A stretch of DNA of 64,000 nt, from positions 5,357 to 69,356 of the forward strand of contig JBMOIC010000015.1 in NCBI GenBank assembly GCA_049317525.1, written 5' to 3'. The notes under the pieces are model-generated. The model saw nothing but the letters and a program-made list of their open reading frames with translations, was not told where the DNA came from and made no database searches. Below, piece after piece: positions 63,836 to 64,000 of this stretch; position 1 is the stretch's first letter, and each line of letters begins with the position of its first letter. The translations under genes and the position numbers were made by a program. This DNA comes from UBA961 sp049317525 (GTDB taxonomy: Bacteria; Bacteroidota; Ignavibacteria; Kapaibacteriales; UBA961).

Positions 63836-63987
63836 CACAAATCCTCCGCGAACTAGGGAAGTGTTCGCGGGGATTGTGCCTTCTTGGGGAAGAAAGATCT
63901 GATGCAAGTAAACCATTCAGGTTTTGCAGCATTGGATGGGAAGCATCAGACCTAAGGGGAAATATATCTGTATACATTTGTATATAT
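63836..63987. other. GC-richer block of consecutive hairpins, possible RNA gene cut by the window edge
   Basis: No coding frame is visible after the atpC terminator. Four hairpins follow each other. A: 63836-63853 with 63863-63878, with an uninterrupted 8-bp CCGCGAAC core. B: 63880-63883 with 63889-63892. C: an 8-bp TCTGATGC stem 63898-63905 with 63943-63950, holding an inner AAACC/GGTTT hairpin (63910-63914 with 63920-63924). D: 63971-63975 with 63980-63984. CCTT (63879-63882) can also pair with AAGG (63954-63957). The higher GC content against an AT-rich background suggests a structured RNA; strand and identity are undetermined. Confidence 0.4.
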
Positions 63988-64000
63988 CTAACTCAAGCTT

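Overview
The window is an AT-rich, densely coding bacterial chromosome segment of about 43 protein genes and one tRNA. I see no phage, insertion sequence, plasmid or CRISPR signature. Five secreted proteins end in type IX secretion (T9SS) type A sorting domains. They sit with PpiC/SurA-like chaperones, a BamD-like lipoprotein, OmpA-family proteins, a membrane pyrophosphatase and a eukaryotic-type citrate synthase. This points to a diderm of the Bacteroidota/Chlorobiota (FCB) group, perhaps near Kapabacteria or Ignavibacteria. The lineage is inferred from gene content and is not proven.

Layout. 0-8 kb (+): mutS, then two tandem paralogous secreted Ig-like/T9SS proteins. 8-12.6 kb (-): two large surface proteins sharing their N- and C-terminal modules, plus a small T9SS protein. 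12.8-16.3 kb: acyl-CoA thioesterase and BamD-like lipoprotein (-), divergent from recO and a CorC/HlyC-type CBS membrane protein (+). 16.3-21.7 kb (-): THUMP-like methyltransferase, exonuclease III and SurA-like PPIase as a tight operon, then a second large PPIase with its own promoter. 21.8-32.2 kb (-): a probable run of SBBP/T9SS protein, OmpA-family protein, selD, lepB, beta-CASP nuclease and Xaa-Pro peptidase. 32.3-38.4 kb: duplicated membrane protein, flippase plus glycosyltransferase (+), rpe, and another T9SS protein.

38.5-47.2 kb (-): rsmH and mraZ, detached from the rest of a division cluster. They are preceded by MraZ-type operator repeats, a probable structured leader or small RNA, and a roughly 470-bp AT-rich gene-free stretch. 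Then come an AAA/TPR ATPase and sbcC-sbcD. 47.3-56 kb: membrane pyrophosphatase, tRNA-Val(GAC), a VWA/OmpA composite surface protein, a TPR-HTH regulator and citrate synthase. 56-64 kb: three sugar-transferase genes, purE, homogentisate dioxygenase, and atpD-atpC closed by a strong terminator. The right edge holds a GC-richer block of consecutive hairpins that may be an RNA gene.

Much of the content serves envelope biogenesis: signal peptidase, periplasmic PPIases and BamD would process and fold the many secreted and outer-membrane proteins encoded here. A second theme is DNA maintenance (mutS, recO, xth, sbcCD). Several readable promoters are of the E. coli-like TTGnnn / 18 bp / TATAAT type. 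The least explained parts are the mraZ upstream region, the hairpin block at the right end, the 89-residue-repeat surface protein with its conserved C-terminal module, and the VWA-OmpA composite.
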